From: an uncultured Collinsella sp.
GTDB lineage: Bacteria > Actinomycetota > Coriobacteriia > Coriobacteriales > Coriobacteriaceae
NCBI GenBank assembly: GCA_900754435.1
Contig: CAAECT010000118.1
Span: 1-7,321 of the forward strand
Length of the DNA: 7,321 nucleotides
Reading direction: 5' to 3'
Shown: positions 1-5,299 of the stretch, piece by piece
Position numbering within the stretch: the first letter of the stretch is position 1
Layout: every line of letters begins with the position of its first letter
Program-made: the position numbers and the translations under genes
Notes under the pieces: generated by a model
Seen by the model: the letters and a program-made list of their open reading frames with translations, nothing else
Database searches by the model: none
Told to the model about the DNA's origin: nothing

Positions 1-415
1 GGTAGCCGCGAACGTCGGCACTCGCCATGGCAACCAGGTGCTGCGCCATGCTTTTTCGAATGGCGATGGGTGTAGAGCGGTTGCGCATGACCATGCCGTG
101 GAGCCGGATGATCTCTTCGTCGGTGAGCGGACGGGTCAAGAGCCGATAACCCACGCCGCGCTTGTACTCAATTTCGTATCCGGCATGGCGAAGTGCGGAG
201 ATGGCGGTGTAGATGCTGCGCCGCGCCGCCGAGATGGGCATGCGGGCGGGGTCGTCGGGATGGGCGAGGCGCCGGATCAACTCATCGGAAAGCATGGCCT
301 TGTCCTCGCCGGTGTTTTCGCTTAATAGTTGCAAGATACGAACGGCGCGATAGGCTGCCATCGAGGCGGCGCCCCTCGTCGTGGTCTCGTAAGTTTCAAC
401 AGCGGTTTCGGTCAT
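1..415 (-). CDS. Winged-helix transcriptional regulator, probably WYL-domain type (partial, C-terminus off window)
   Basis: An open frame runs from ATG at 415 to the left edge without a stop, giving 138 residues. After an 18-residue Thr/Glu-rich lead, residues 20-93 read as a winged helix-turn-helix: a first helix around AYRAVRILQLL, a recognition helix around ARRSIYTAISALRHAGY (64-80), and a wing ending GVGYRLL. The stretch from residue 97 (LTDEEIIRLHGMV and on) resembles the helical linker that precedes a WYL sensor domain in related actinobacterial regulators. The WYL domain itself would lie outside the window, so that family name is inferred. The start is supported by AAAGGA (426-431 on the plus strand) ten bases upstream. 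A second in-frame Met at residue 19 is less likely because the Shine-Dalgarno fits the first. It is probably a DNA-binding regulator of unknown ligand and target. It is transcribed away from asnS's terminator, in the same direction as asnS. Confidence 0.75.
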   Translation of the reverse strand, partial: MTETAVETYETTTRGAASMAAYRAVRILQLLSENTGEDKAMLSDELIRRLAHPDDPARMPISAARRSIYTAISALRHAGYEIEYKRGVGYRLLTRPLTDEEIIRLHGMVMRNRSTPIAIRKSMAQHLVAMASADVRGY

Positions 416-475
416 GGCGCCCACGTCCTTTCCGTTTTGGGTGGCGACGGTATGGAGCCTAGGACGCGGGGCTTT

Positions 476-499
476 CCCAGGGGTGCAGGACGCCCTGGG
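476..499. repeat. Short inverted repeat CCCAGGG...CCCTGGG
   Basis: Perfect 7-bp arms (476-482 and 493-499) flank a 10-base loop. It lies about 60 bases upstream of the regulator's start codon, in what would be its leader or promoter region. It could be a leader hairpin or a binding site. There is no T-run on either side, so a terminator is unlikely. Confidence 0.4.
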
Positions 500-532
500 C
501 GGTCGGTAGCCGTCGGCAAGCGGCGGGTCGAG

Positions 533-595
533 TTTTCAACAGCCCTGCCCAACTGACCAAAAACTTGCCAAAAGCTTGACGGATGCTGTTGAAAA
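533..595. repeat. Wide 11-bp inverted repeat (TTTTCAACAGC / GCTGTTGAAAA)
   Basis: The arms at 533-543 and 585-595 are exact reverse complements separated by 41 bp. The right arm overlaps the A-run that serves as the T-tract of the asnS terminator. The spacer contains the tandem 11-mers at 557-578. The arrangement upstream of a regulator gene is compatible with a looped operator, but that is inference. Confidence 0.5.
557..578. repeat. Two tandem 11-mers (CCAAAAACTTG, CCAAAAGCTTG)
   Basis: The two copies abut (557-567, 568-578) and differ at one base. Eleven bp places both on the same face of the helix, as for paired binding sites. They sit between the arms of the wide inverted repeat, upstream of the regulator at 415. 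Confidence 0.4.
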
Positions 596-627
596 AAGCG
601 TCTCTCGACCGATGTCGAGAGACGCTT
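592..627 (-). terminator. Rho-independent terminator of asnS
   Basis: A perfect 14-bp stem (596-609 pairs with 614-627) encloses the tetraloop region CGAT. On the minus strand it is followed by a run of six U from the A-run at 592-597. It lies 47 bases past the asnS stop codon, with the correct polarity for that gene. Confidence 0.93.
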
Positions 628-673
628 GTGCGATGAGCGTTGGCGTGTGGCGACGCGAGCTAGCGTCCGACGA

Positions 674-2077
674 TTAGAAGTCGGCGTTGCCCACGGTGCG
701 CGGGTGCGGCAGGACGTCGCGGATGTTGCCCACGCCGGTCAGGTACATGACCAGGCGCTCGAAGCCCAAGCCGTAGCCGGCGTGCTTGCAGGAACCATAG
801 CGGCGCAGGTCCAGATAGTACTTGTACTGCTCGGGATTCATACCCAGGTCCTTGATACGGGCCTCGAGCAGGTCCAGGCGCTCCTCGCGCTGGGAGCCGC
901 CGATAATCTCGCCGATACCGGGAACCAGGCAGTCGGCGGCGGCGACGGTCTTGCCGTCCTCGTTCATGCGCATGTAGAACGCCTTGATCTCGGCCGGGTA
1001 GTCGGTCACAAAAGTCGGTCGCTTAAAGTGTTCCTCGGTCAGGAAACGCTCGTGCTCGGTTTGCAGGTCGATGCCCCAGCTGACGGGGTAATCAAACTGG
1101 TGACCGGCGGCGACGGCCTGCTCCAGAATTTCGACGGCCTCGGTGTAGGTAATACGGGCAAAGTCGGAGTTTGCCACGTGGTTCAGGCGCTCGATCAGAC
1201 CCTTGTCCACAAACTTGTTGAGCATGTTGAGCTCGTCGGGGCAGGTGGCCATTACGTCCTTGAGGACGTACTTGAGCATGGCCTCGGCGTTATCCATGTA
1301 GTCGTTCAGATCGGCAAAGGCCATCTCGGGCTCAATCATCCAAAACTCGGCGGCGTGGCGCGTGGTGTTGGAGTTTTCGGCGCGGAAGGTGGGGCCAAAG
1401 GTGTACACGTCGCCAAAGGCCAGGGCAAAGTTCTCGGCATTGAGCTGGCCGGACACGGTGAGGCTCGCATGCTTGCCAAAGAAGTCCTGGCTCCAGTCGA
1501 CCTCGCCGGACTCGGTGAGGGGCGGATTTTTGGGGTCAAGCGTGGTCACACGGAACATCTCGCCGGCGCCCTCGCAGTCACTCGTGGTGATGATGGGGGG
1601 GTTGACGTAGACAAAGCCCTGCTCCTGGAAGAAGCGGTGGATGGCTGCAGCCGCGACAGAGCGGATGCGGAACACGGCGCGGAACAGGTTGGTGCGCGGG
1701 CGCAGGTGCTGCTGGGTGCGCAGGAACTCGACGGTTGCGCGCTTCTTCTGCAGCGGGTAATCCGGGGCGCTGACGCCCTCGACCTCGATGGAGGTGGCAG
1801 AAAGCTCGAAAGGCTGGGGCGCGTCGGGCGTCAGCTTGACGGTGCCGGTGCAAATGAGTGCGGCCGAGACGTTTTGATGGGCGATCTCGTCGTAGTTGTC
1901 GAGTGCCTCGCGGTTCATGACGACCTGCAGGTCGCGGAAGCAACTGCCGTCGTTGAGCGTAACAAAGCCAAAGTTCTTCATGTCGCGGACGGACTTGACC
2001 CAGCCGGCGACGGTGACAGTCTGGCCGCCGAGCGACTCGGCGTCGGCGTAGAGCTGCGCGATTTTGGTGCGGTTCAC
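674..2077 (-). CDS. asnS: Asparaginyl-tRNA synthetase
   Basis: Class IIb aminoacyl-tRNA synthetase that activates Asn with ATP and charges tRNA-Asn in the cytoplasm. The 467 residues match the bacterial AsnS length (E. coli 466). Residues 20-105 form the N-terminal OB-fold anticodon-binding domain ([18 protein letters not shown]). The catalytic core follows, with motif 1 near 138-162, motif 2 at 231-251 ([21 protein letters not shown] region) and motif 3 at 434-455 (GYGLGFERL). [15 protein letters not shown] at 387-401 is also diagnostic. The start chosen is GTG at 2077: GGGAGGA stands immediately upstream (2081-2087), whereas the in-frame ATGs at 2089 and 2113 have no Shine-Dalgarno, and 2113 would lie almost at the predicted transcription start. 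A start further upstream would overlap the preceding gene. It is monocistronic, with its own extended -10 promoter and terminator. Confidence 0.98.
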   Translation of the reverse strand: MNRTKIAQLYADAESLGGQTVTVAGWVKSVRDMKNFGFVTLNDGSCFRDLQVVMNREALDNYDEIAHQNVSAALICTGTVKLTPDAPQPFELSATSIEVEGVSAPDYPLQKKRATVEFLRTQQHLRPRTNLFRAVFRIRSVAAAAIHRFFQEQGFVYVNPPIITTSDCEGAGEMFRVTTLDPKNPPLTESGEVDWSQDFFGKHASLTVSGQLNAENFALAFGDVYTFGPTFRAENSNTTRHAAEFWMIEPEMAFADLNDYMDNAEAMLKYVLKDVMATCPDELNMLNKFVDKGLIERLNHVANSDFARITYTEAVEILEQAVAAGHQFDYPVSWGIDLQTEHERFLTEEHFKRPTFVTDYPAEIKAFYMRMNEDGKTVAAADCLVPGIGEIIGGSQREERLDLLEARIKDLGMNPEQYKYYLDLRRYGSCKHAGYGLGFERLVMYLTGVGNIRDVLPHPRTVGNADF

Positions 2078-2087
2078 GTATCCTCCC
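2078..2087 (-). promoter_or_regulatory. Ribosome binding site that decides the asnS GTG start
   Basis: On the minus strand the sequence reads ATGGGAGGATACGTG. GGGAGGA lies four to five bases before GTG (2077-2075), so the ATG at 2089 is embedded in the Shine-Dalgarno itself and is unlikely to be the start. Confidence 0.7.
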
Positions 2088-2123
2088 ATAGCGGTTGAAT
2101 GATAGTTATCCATACAGTTCGAT

Positions 2124-2132
2124 ATTCTAGCA
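2124..2132 (-). promoter_or_regulatory. Extended -10 promoter of asnS
   Basis: On the minus strand TGC-TAGAAT forms an extended -10 element (hexamer at 2124-2129, TGN at 2130-2132). No good -35 is present at 17 bp, as is common for extended -10 promoters. Initiation is predicted near 2117, giving a leader of about 40 bases to the GTG start. Confidence 0.55.
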
Positions 2133-2186
2133 GCTCGGCTCATTTGGGCTATACAGATAAGGCATTGGCGGGATGGTTTTTCAAAC

Positions 2187-2221
2187 GAAAAGCGCCCGCG
2201 GCCAAATGGTCGCGGGCGCTT
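2187..2221 (-). terminator. Rho-independent terminator of the PTS IIA gene
   Basis: An 11-bp perfect stem (2190-2200 with 2211-2221, core GCGCCCGCG) continues after one mismatch for two more pairs around an AAAT loop. The minus-strand transcript ends in UUUU then CGUUUG. It lies about 37 bases after the crr stop and before the asnS promoter, so it insulates the two genes. Confidence 0.85.
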
Positions 2222-2258
2222 GACGAGGTGCCTTTTGGCTGTGTGGCGCGGGGCCTGG

Positions 2259-2822
2259 CTACTTGGTCTTGGCAACCAGCAGCGGGTCGCCAAGCTTGAC
2301 GAGCGGGTTGCCGCCGATAAGCGTTCCAGACTCGCCGACATGGTCGATGCTCTTAAGACGATCGAGCTCGGAGACGATGACGGTCACGATGTCCTCGTGG
2401 CCGGCGGCCTTGATAGCGTCGCGGTCGAAGCTGATGAGCGGCTGGCCGGCCTTGACCACATCGCCCATCTCGACAAAGCGGGCAAAACCCTTGCCGTTCA
2501 TTTCCACGGTGCCCAGGCCAACATGGATGAATACGCGCAGACCGTCCTCGGTAATCATGCCGATGGAGTGGTTGGTGACAGTGGTGGCGCCGATGCGGCC
2601 GTTGGCGGGCGCATAGATGGTGCCGGTAATGGGCTCGATGCCATAGCCCTGGCCAAGCATGCCCGAGGCGATCGTCTCGTCGGGAACCTCGTTCAGGTTG
2701 ACGAGCACGCCGTTGACGGGGGCATAGATGACGCCTTCGCGGGTAGCGAAGCTTGCTGCGGGCGGAACGGACGCCTCGCCGGTCGAGGTGAAGGTGGACT
2801 TAAGCGAATCGAGCAGACCCAT
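2259..2822 (-). CDS. crr: Stand-alone PTS glucose-family IIA protein (EIIA-Glc-like)
   Basis: A cytoplasmic phosphocarrier of 187 residues that takes phosphate from HPr and passes it to the IIB domain of a sugar transporter; relatives also regulate carbon use. The whole protein is one glucose-type IIA domain: [18 protein letters not shown] (31-48), [20 protein letters not shown] (66-85), [17 protein letters not shown] (97-113). By family knowledge H100 in FIHVG is the phosphorylated histidine and H85 in TNH the second active-site histidine. The N-terminal lead [11 protein letters not shown] resembles the amphipathic tail of EIIA-Glc. The start at 2822 has GGAGG (2828-2832) six bases upstream, so an in-frame upstream extension to 2903 is rejected. 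There is no IIB or IIC domain and no sugar permease nearby, so it must serve partners encoded elsewhere. Sugar specificity cannot be read from the sequence. Confidence 0.95.
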   Translation of the reverse strand: MGLLDSLKSTFTSTGEASVPPAASFATREGVIYAPVNGVLVNLNEVPDETIASGMLGQGYGIEPITGTIYAPANGRIGATTVTNHSIGMITEDGLRVFIHVGLGTVEMNGKGFARFVEMGDVVKAGQPLISFDRDAIKAAGHEDIVTVIVSELDRLKSIDHVGESGTLIGGNPLVKLGDPLLVAKTK

Positions 2823-2869
2823 AGTTGCCTCCAACTTAAATAGGCGCATATCGCGCGTTTGGTTTGCCG

Positions 2870-2890
2870 GAAACGTTTCACATGTGTTTC
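2870..2890. promoter_or_regulatory. Palindromic operator candidate in the crr leader
   Basis: GAAACGTTTC (2870-2879) is a perfect 10-bp palindrome with central CG, the pattern of LacI/CcpA-type sites, although it does not fit the full cre consensus. A second GTTTC lies at 2886-2890, exactly 11 bp after the first GTTTC, with CACATGTG (2879-2886) between. It falls about 15-35 bases downstream of the predicted crr start of transcription, where a bound repressor would act as a roadblock. Confidence 0.45.
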
Positions 2891-2910
2891 GCGGCTTGGT
2901 CAACGCCCCT

Positions 2911-2939
2911 ATTCTACGCTGCTCAACGATACCTCTGAA
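2911..2939 (-). promoter_or_regulatory. Promoter of the PTS IIA gene
   Basis: On the minus strand -35 TTCAGA (2934-2939) and -10 TAGAAT (2911-2916) are separated by 17 bp. Initiation near 2904 gives a leader of about 80 bases that contains the palindromic site at 2870-2890. Confidence 0.55.
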
Positions 2940-3018
2940 CTGGGATTATGTGATATATCAGTTGAAGGGAAACTTATTGCTGGAGTGTTTCTGCGCCACG
3001 GGTTCAAGTGGGGTACGC

Positions 3019-3046
3019 TTGAAGGCGAAAAACAAGGGCGCATAAT
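3019..3046 (+). promoter_or_regulatory. Promoter of the esterase gene
   Basis: TTGAAG (3019-3024) and CATAAT (3041-3046) are separated by 16 bp. Initiation near 3053 leaves a short leader just long enough for the AAGGGAG ribosome binding site before ATG at 3066. Confidence 0.5.
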
Positions 3047-3065
3047 TTGCGCGAAGGGAGCACAT

Positions 3066-3965
3066 ATGATTGTCGAGAACCATGCGCTGTGGGGCGAGGA
3101 GCCGACCGAGGATTATCCGGCGACGTTTACGTATTTGGGTGCCGAGCCGTTGCCCGATAAACCGAATGGCCGCCGCCCCGCGGTGATTATCTGTGGCGGA
3201 GGTGCGTTTACGCATATCGCTCCGCATGAGCAGGATCCTGTGGCGTTTGCGTTTTTGGATCACGGTTACCAGGTCTTTGTGCTCAACTATGTCACGAGTT
3301 CTACGGGTGACGTGAGCTTTCCGCACCCCCAGGCAGATCTTGCCAAGATGGTCGCCACGGTGCGCGCCAACGCCGACGAGTGGCATGTCGATCCTAAGCG
3401 CGTGTGCGTCGTGGGCTTTTCTGCTGGCGGCATGATTTGCGCCTCGCTGGCAACACAGTGGAAGACCGGCCCCTTTGCGGCACTTGCCGGGGCGCGTCCG
3501 GACGACATTCGTCCCGATGCCGTGGTGCTGGGCTATCCATTGCTCGACTTTGCCTATGTGCGCGACATGCAGACGCGCGATCCGCGCATTGACTTGCGTG
3601 TGCCCAAGACGGGCGGCAAGACGGGGCGCGATTTGCTCAACGACTACCTGTCGATGGTGACGGGCGGCGAGGCAACTGACGAGCATCTGGCCGACATCTG
3701 CCCCACTACGCATGTTTCGCGTCAGATGCCACCGACCTTTGTGTGGGGCGTGTCCGACGACAAGACGGCGCCGATCGCGCAGGTCTACCCGTTTGCCCAA
3801 CGCATGGCAGAGGAGGGCGTCCCTTGCGAGATGCACGTCTTTGACCAAGGTGGTCACGGCCTTTCGCTCGGCAACGCCAACACCGCGGTCGACAACGAGG
3901 ACAAGCAGGTGGCGGTCCGTCCCTGGATTCGCCTAGCCTTCCGCTTCCTGGAGCGCCATCTGTAA
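3066..3965 (+). CDS. Alpha/beta-hydrolase esterase (acetyl-esterase / BD-FAE-like)
   Basis: A 299-residue serine hydrolase with no signal peptide, so probably cytoplasmic. AVIICGGGAF (39-48) is the oxyanion-hole region. GFSAGG (117-122) is the nucleophile elbow with S119. SDDKTAP (230-236) supplies the acid, D231 or D232. GGHG (262-265) supplies H264, so the triad is complete. Length and motif order fit the acetyl-esterase or acetylxylan-esterase-like branch that removes acetyl groups from sugars or oligosaccharides; the substrate cannot be deduced. The start at 3066 has AAGGGAG five bases upstream; an in-frame extension to 2859 would run through the crr control region and is rejected. It is transcribed divergently from the PTS IIA gene, compatible with but not proof of a sugar-related role. 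No strong terminator follows; the hairpin at 3995-4057 may serve. Confidence 0.9.
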   Translation: MIVENHALWGEEPTEDYPATFTYLGAEPLPDKPNGRRPAVIICGGGAFTHIAPHEQDPVAFAFLDHGYQVFVLNYVTSSTGDVSFPHPQADLAKMVATVRANADEWHVDPKRVCVVGFSAGGMICASLATQWKTGPFAALAGARPDDIRPDAVVLGYPLLDFAYVRDMQTRDPRIDLRVPKTGGKTGRDLLNDYLSMVTGGEATDEHLADICPTTHVSRQMPPTFVWGVSDDKTAPIAQVYPFAQRMAEEGVPCEMHVFDQGGHGLSLGNANTAVDNEDKQVAVRPWIRLAFRFLERHL

Positions 3966-3994
3966 GAGTCCCGGCATCCAAGCCCTTCAATAAC

Positions 3995-4075
3995 TTGCGG
4001 TGAAATAGTTCCTATCTGGGGCATCAACCAGCCCATCCAGGAACTATTCCACCGCAACTTCGTTTTTGATGCCCC
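3995..4075. repeat. 19-bp hairpin with loop complementary to its 3' flank (pseudoknot-like)
   Basis: The arms 3995-4013 (TTGCGGTGAAATAGTTCCT) and 4039-4057 pair at 18 of 19 positions. The one mismatch (4003/4049) becomes a G-U pair in minus-strand RNA. In the 25-base loop, GGGGCATCAA (4018-4027) is the exact complement of TTGATGCCCC (4066-4075), so loop and 3' flank could pair as a pseudoknot or alternative stem. A T5 run at 4063-4067 lies five bases after the stem on the plus strand, so it may also weakly terminate esterase transcription. Confidence 0.75.
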
Positions 4076-4079
4076 GCCC

Positions 4080-4311
4080 GGAAACTGCGCCCCAGTTTTG
4101 CCTTTCAAGGTGGGACGCAGTTTCCCATAGGGCCTCGACTGGGAAAGCGCGTCCCGTTTCGAGCGGGGATTCCGGGATGCATTTTCCGCAAGAGGCCTGT
4201 TTGGGAAACCATATCCCGTTTCGAGCCAGAATTCTGGGACGCAGTTTCCCCGAGAGGCCCCATCGGGAAACGGTATCCCGGAATCCGCCCGGATGGTGGG
4301 ATGCGCTTTCC
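4080..4311. repeat. Tandem array of four ~62-bp palindromic units
   Basis: Units start at 4080, 4141, 4203 and 4265 (spacing 61, 62, 62) and end at 4125, 4187, 4250 and 4311. Each begins with a form of GGGAAACNGCGTCCCG and ends with its reverse complement, leaving about 15 bp between units with a shared AGAGGCC/AGGGCCT core. Unit 1 has perfect 10-bp outer arms (GGAAACTGCG / CGCAGTTTCC). Unit 3 carries an inner 12-bp palindrome CCAGAATTCTGG (4226-4237). The array therefore amounts to eight copies of a 16-bp element in alternating orientation. It resembles REP/BIME-type intergenic repeats; no transposase is nearby. Confidence 0.85.
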
Positions 4312-4345
4312 AAATGATCCCTTGGTGACGTAGGGAAATGAATCA
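4312..4345. repeat. Degenerate end of the repeat array
   Basis: GGGAAATG at 4333-4340 looks like the start of a fifth unit, 68 bp after the fourth, but the rest does not follow the pattern. AAATGA-A-TCATTT (4336-4348) is a small palindrome here. Confidence 0.3.
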
Positions 4346-4349
4346 TTTT

Positions 4350-4384
4350 GGGCGGCGGTGCCAAGAATTGGTCCGCTACCGCCC
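4350..4384. repeat. GC-rich hairpin downstream of the GntR gene
   Basis: Outer arms GGGCGG (4350-4355) and CCGCCC (4379-4384) and inner arms CCAA/TTGG (4361-4364, 4368-4371) form an interrupted stem beginning ten bases after the GntR stop. It may end the regulator transcript, but the minus-strand sequence that follows (AAAATGATTC) lacks a U-run, so an intrinsic terminator is doubtful. Confidence 0.4.
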
Positions 4385-4393
4385 GCTGCTTTC

Positions 4394-5044
4394 CTACCAA
4401 ACGGTGAACTGGGCGTTTTCTGTGTTCCAATGGACATCGCGAACGTAGTCGCGCACGCCCGTCGCATCTCGTGCTTCGAACAACTCAAGAATATGGGCAT
4501 GTTCGCTGTTGGCTTTATTGAGCAGTTTGCACGCCGTCTCTTGGTCGACGGTCTCGTAATCGCGCTTGATAAAGCAGCGCTCGAGTTGCGAGATCATGTC
4601 GCGCAGACGGTCGTTGCCGCAGCGGTTGAAGTACGTAAGGTGAAAGTCTCGCTGAATATCGTCGTACTTTCGGATAAGACCGCCTTGGATCGCAAGGTCC
4701 ATGGAGCCGACGAGAAATTTAAGCTGCGTAATGTCATCGTCGGTTAGGTTCGGGCAGGCGAGGTACGCCGCCTGCCCGTCCAGCGGCCCCATGATCTCGA
4801 AGACTTCAACGGCGTTTTGCTGATCGAACCCGCGGACACGGAATCCGCGGCGGGGGAGGTTGTCCAGATAGCCATCGCTTGCCAGCTGGATGAGCGCTTC
4901 GCGAACCGGCGTGCGCGACACGCCCATGGCGTCGCAGATCGCTTGCTCGCTCAGCCGGTCGCCGGCCGAAAGCTCGCCGGCGTCAATACGGCTTGAAATG
5001 TAGTCGTATACGTGGTCTTTCAGGGGCCTTCTGAGCGTTTCCAT
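4394..5044 (-). CDS. GntR-family transcriptional regulator with FCD domain
   Basis: A 216-residue regulator of the FadR/FCD subfamily. Residues 5-71 are the GntR winged helix: HVYDYISSRIDAGELSAGDRL (11-31), then helix-turn-helix LSEQAICDAMGVSRTPVREAL (31-51) and wing LPRRGFRV (63-70). Residues 75-206 are the all-helical FCD effector domain. Histidines H135, H182/H184 and H205 lie where this family usually places metal or ligand contacts; the acidic residue usually four before the first His appears to be Gln131, which may alter metal binding. The start at 5044 has AAGGA about ten bases upstream. It is divergent from the DDAH gene across a 255-bp region containing a GntR-like palindrome, so it probably controls the DDAH/transporter genes, perhaps sensing the amino acid substrate. 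That target assignment is inference from position. Confidence 0.92.
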   Translation of the reverse strand: METLRRPLKDHVYDYISSRIDAGELSAGDRLSEQAICDAMGVSRTPVREALIQLASDGYLDNLPRRGFRVRGFDQQNAVEVFEIMGPLDGQAAYLACPNLTDDDITQLKFLVGSMDLAIQGGLIRKYDDIQRDFHLTYFNRCGNDRLRDMISQLERCFIKRDYETVDQETACKLLNKANSEHAHILELFEARDATGVRDYVRDVHWNTENAQFTVW

Positions 5045-5109
5045 GAGCCTATGTTCCTTAACGGTATATTTCTAAAAGCAAATACGTTTCACTTGAATAG
5101 CTCAGTTGA

Positions 5110-5115
5110 ATTATA
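5110..5115 (-). promoter_or_regulatory. -10 element of the GntR gene promoter
   Basis: A perfect TATAAT on the minus strand. No good -35 hexamer is seen at 16-18 bp, so an activator or degenerate -35 is possible. Initiation near 5103 would give a leader of about 58 bases to ATG at 5044. Confidence 0.45.
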
Positions 5116-5190
5116 GAACGACCAGCTAAATCATGCTACTTTGCGCCGATACGTAAGAATACGCTTACCGAAGAATATCTACCGTTCAGG

Positions 5191-5208
5191 ATTGTATACA
5201 ATATACAA
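5191..5208. promoter_or_regulatory. GntR-type operator in the regulator/DDAH divergent region
   Basis: TTGTATA-CAA-TATACAA (5192-5208) is a perfect inverted repeat with 7-bp arms and a 3-bp centre. It overlaps a second perfect palindrome, ATTGTATACAAT (5191-5202). The A/T-rich TNGTATACNA style is typical of FadR/VanR-type GntR operators. It stands out in a GC-rich genome and overlaps the likely -35 of the DDAH promoter. Confidence 0.7.
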
Positions 5209-5230
5209 AACAGGAAAACCGCCCTAAGAT
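5202..5230 (+). promoter_or_regulatory. Probable promoter of the DDAH gene
   Basis: TATACA (5202-5207) and TAAGAT (5225-5230) are 17 bp apart, each matching four of six consensus bases. The -35 lies within the operator, so a bound regulator would block it. Initiation near 5237 gives a leader of about 60 bases. That leader has small stems GCGGG/CCCGC (5249-5253/5265-5269) and TCTCT/AGAGA (5270-5274/5279-5283), the latter just upstream of the ribosome binding site. Confidence 0.4.
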
Positions 5231-5299
5231 AAAGCCATCGAAAGGAAGGCGGGCGCGAAGAAGTCCCGCTCTCTGCTAAGAGATCCAAGGAGGATCATC

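Larger units (their letters stand above)
416..591. other. Intergenic control region upstream of the WYL-type regulator
   Basis: No gene is supported here. The short open frames have no ribosome binding site and do not resemble proteins. The region should hold the promoter of the minus-strand regulator, but no convincing -35/-10 pair is visible. It does contain three ordered signals, listed separately: an inverted repeat at 476-499, a wide inverted repeat 533-543/585-595, and two tandem 11-mers at 557-578. Confidence 0.5.
3966..4393. other. Repeat-rich intergenic region between convergent genes
   Basis: The 428 bp between the esterase stop and the GntR stop hold no credible gene. Short open frames exist on both strands but lack ribosome binding sites, and they only translate the palindromic repeats. 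Nearly all of it is structured: a large hairpin (3995-4075), four tandem palindromic units (4080-4311), a degenerate end (4312-4345) and a GC-rich hairpin (4350-4384). Confidence 0.8.

Noticed and set aside
626..2098. 490-codon open frame on the plus strand, opposite asnS
   Set aside because: It is an exact shadow of asnS, created by strong third-position GC bias. The translation is low-complexity Val/Gly/Leu/Ala-rich with no ribosome binding site or family resemblance.
2078..2341. N-terminal extension of AsnS to 555 residues
   Set aside because: It would run through the crr terminator and overlap the crr 3' end. The added 88 residues resemble nothing in the family.
2870..2881. Classical cre (CcpA) site
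   Set aside because: It has the central CG and AAA/TTT halves, but the TG...CA ends of the cre consensus do not line up. It is kept only as a generic LacI-like palindrome.
2859..3065. N-terminal extension of the esterase by 69 residues
   Set aside because: It would translate the crr leader and promoter region. The start at 3066 has a proper ribosome binding site and begins at the family's usual N-terminus.
2958..3857. 299-codon minus-strand open frame opposite the esterase
   Set aside because: It is antisense to a gene with a complete catalytic triad. Its Arg/His-rich composition is that of a reverse-frame shadow, and it has no promoter or ribosome binding site.
4080..4311. CRISPR array
   Set aside because: Units are imperfect palindromes of about 47 bp with 15-bp related spacers, and the repeats differ from one another. 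There are no unique spacers of uniform length and no cas genes.
4044..4500. Small proteins encoded within the repeat region (several 80-130-codon frames on both strands)
   Set aside because: They only translate the palindromic repeats and overlap the GntR 3' end. They have no ribosome binding sites, and their composition follows the repeat rather than protein constraints.
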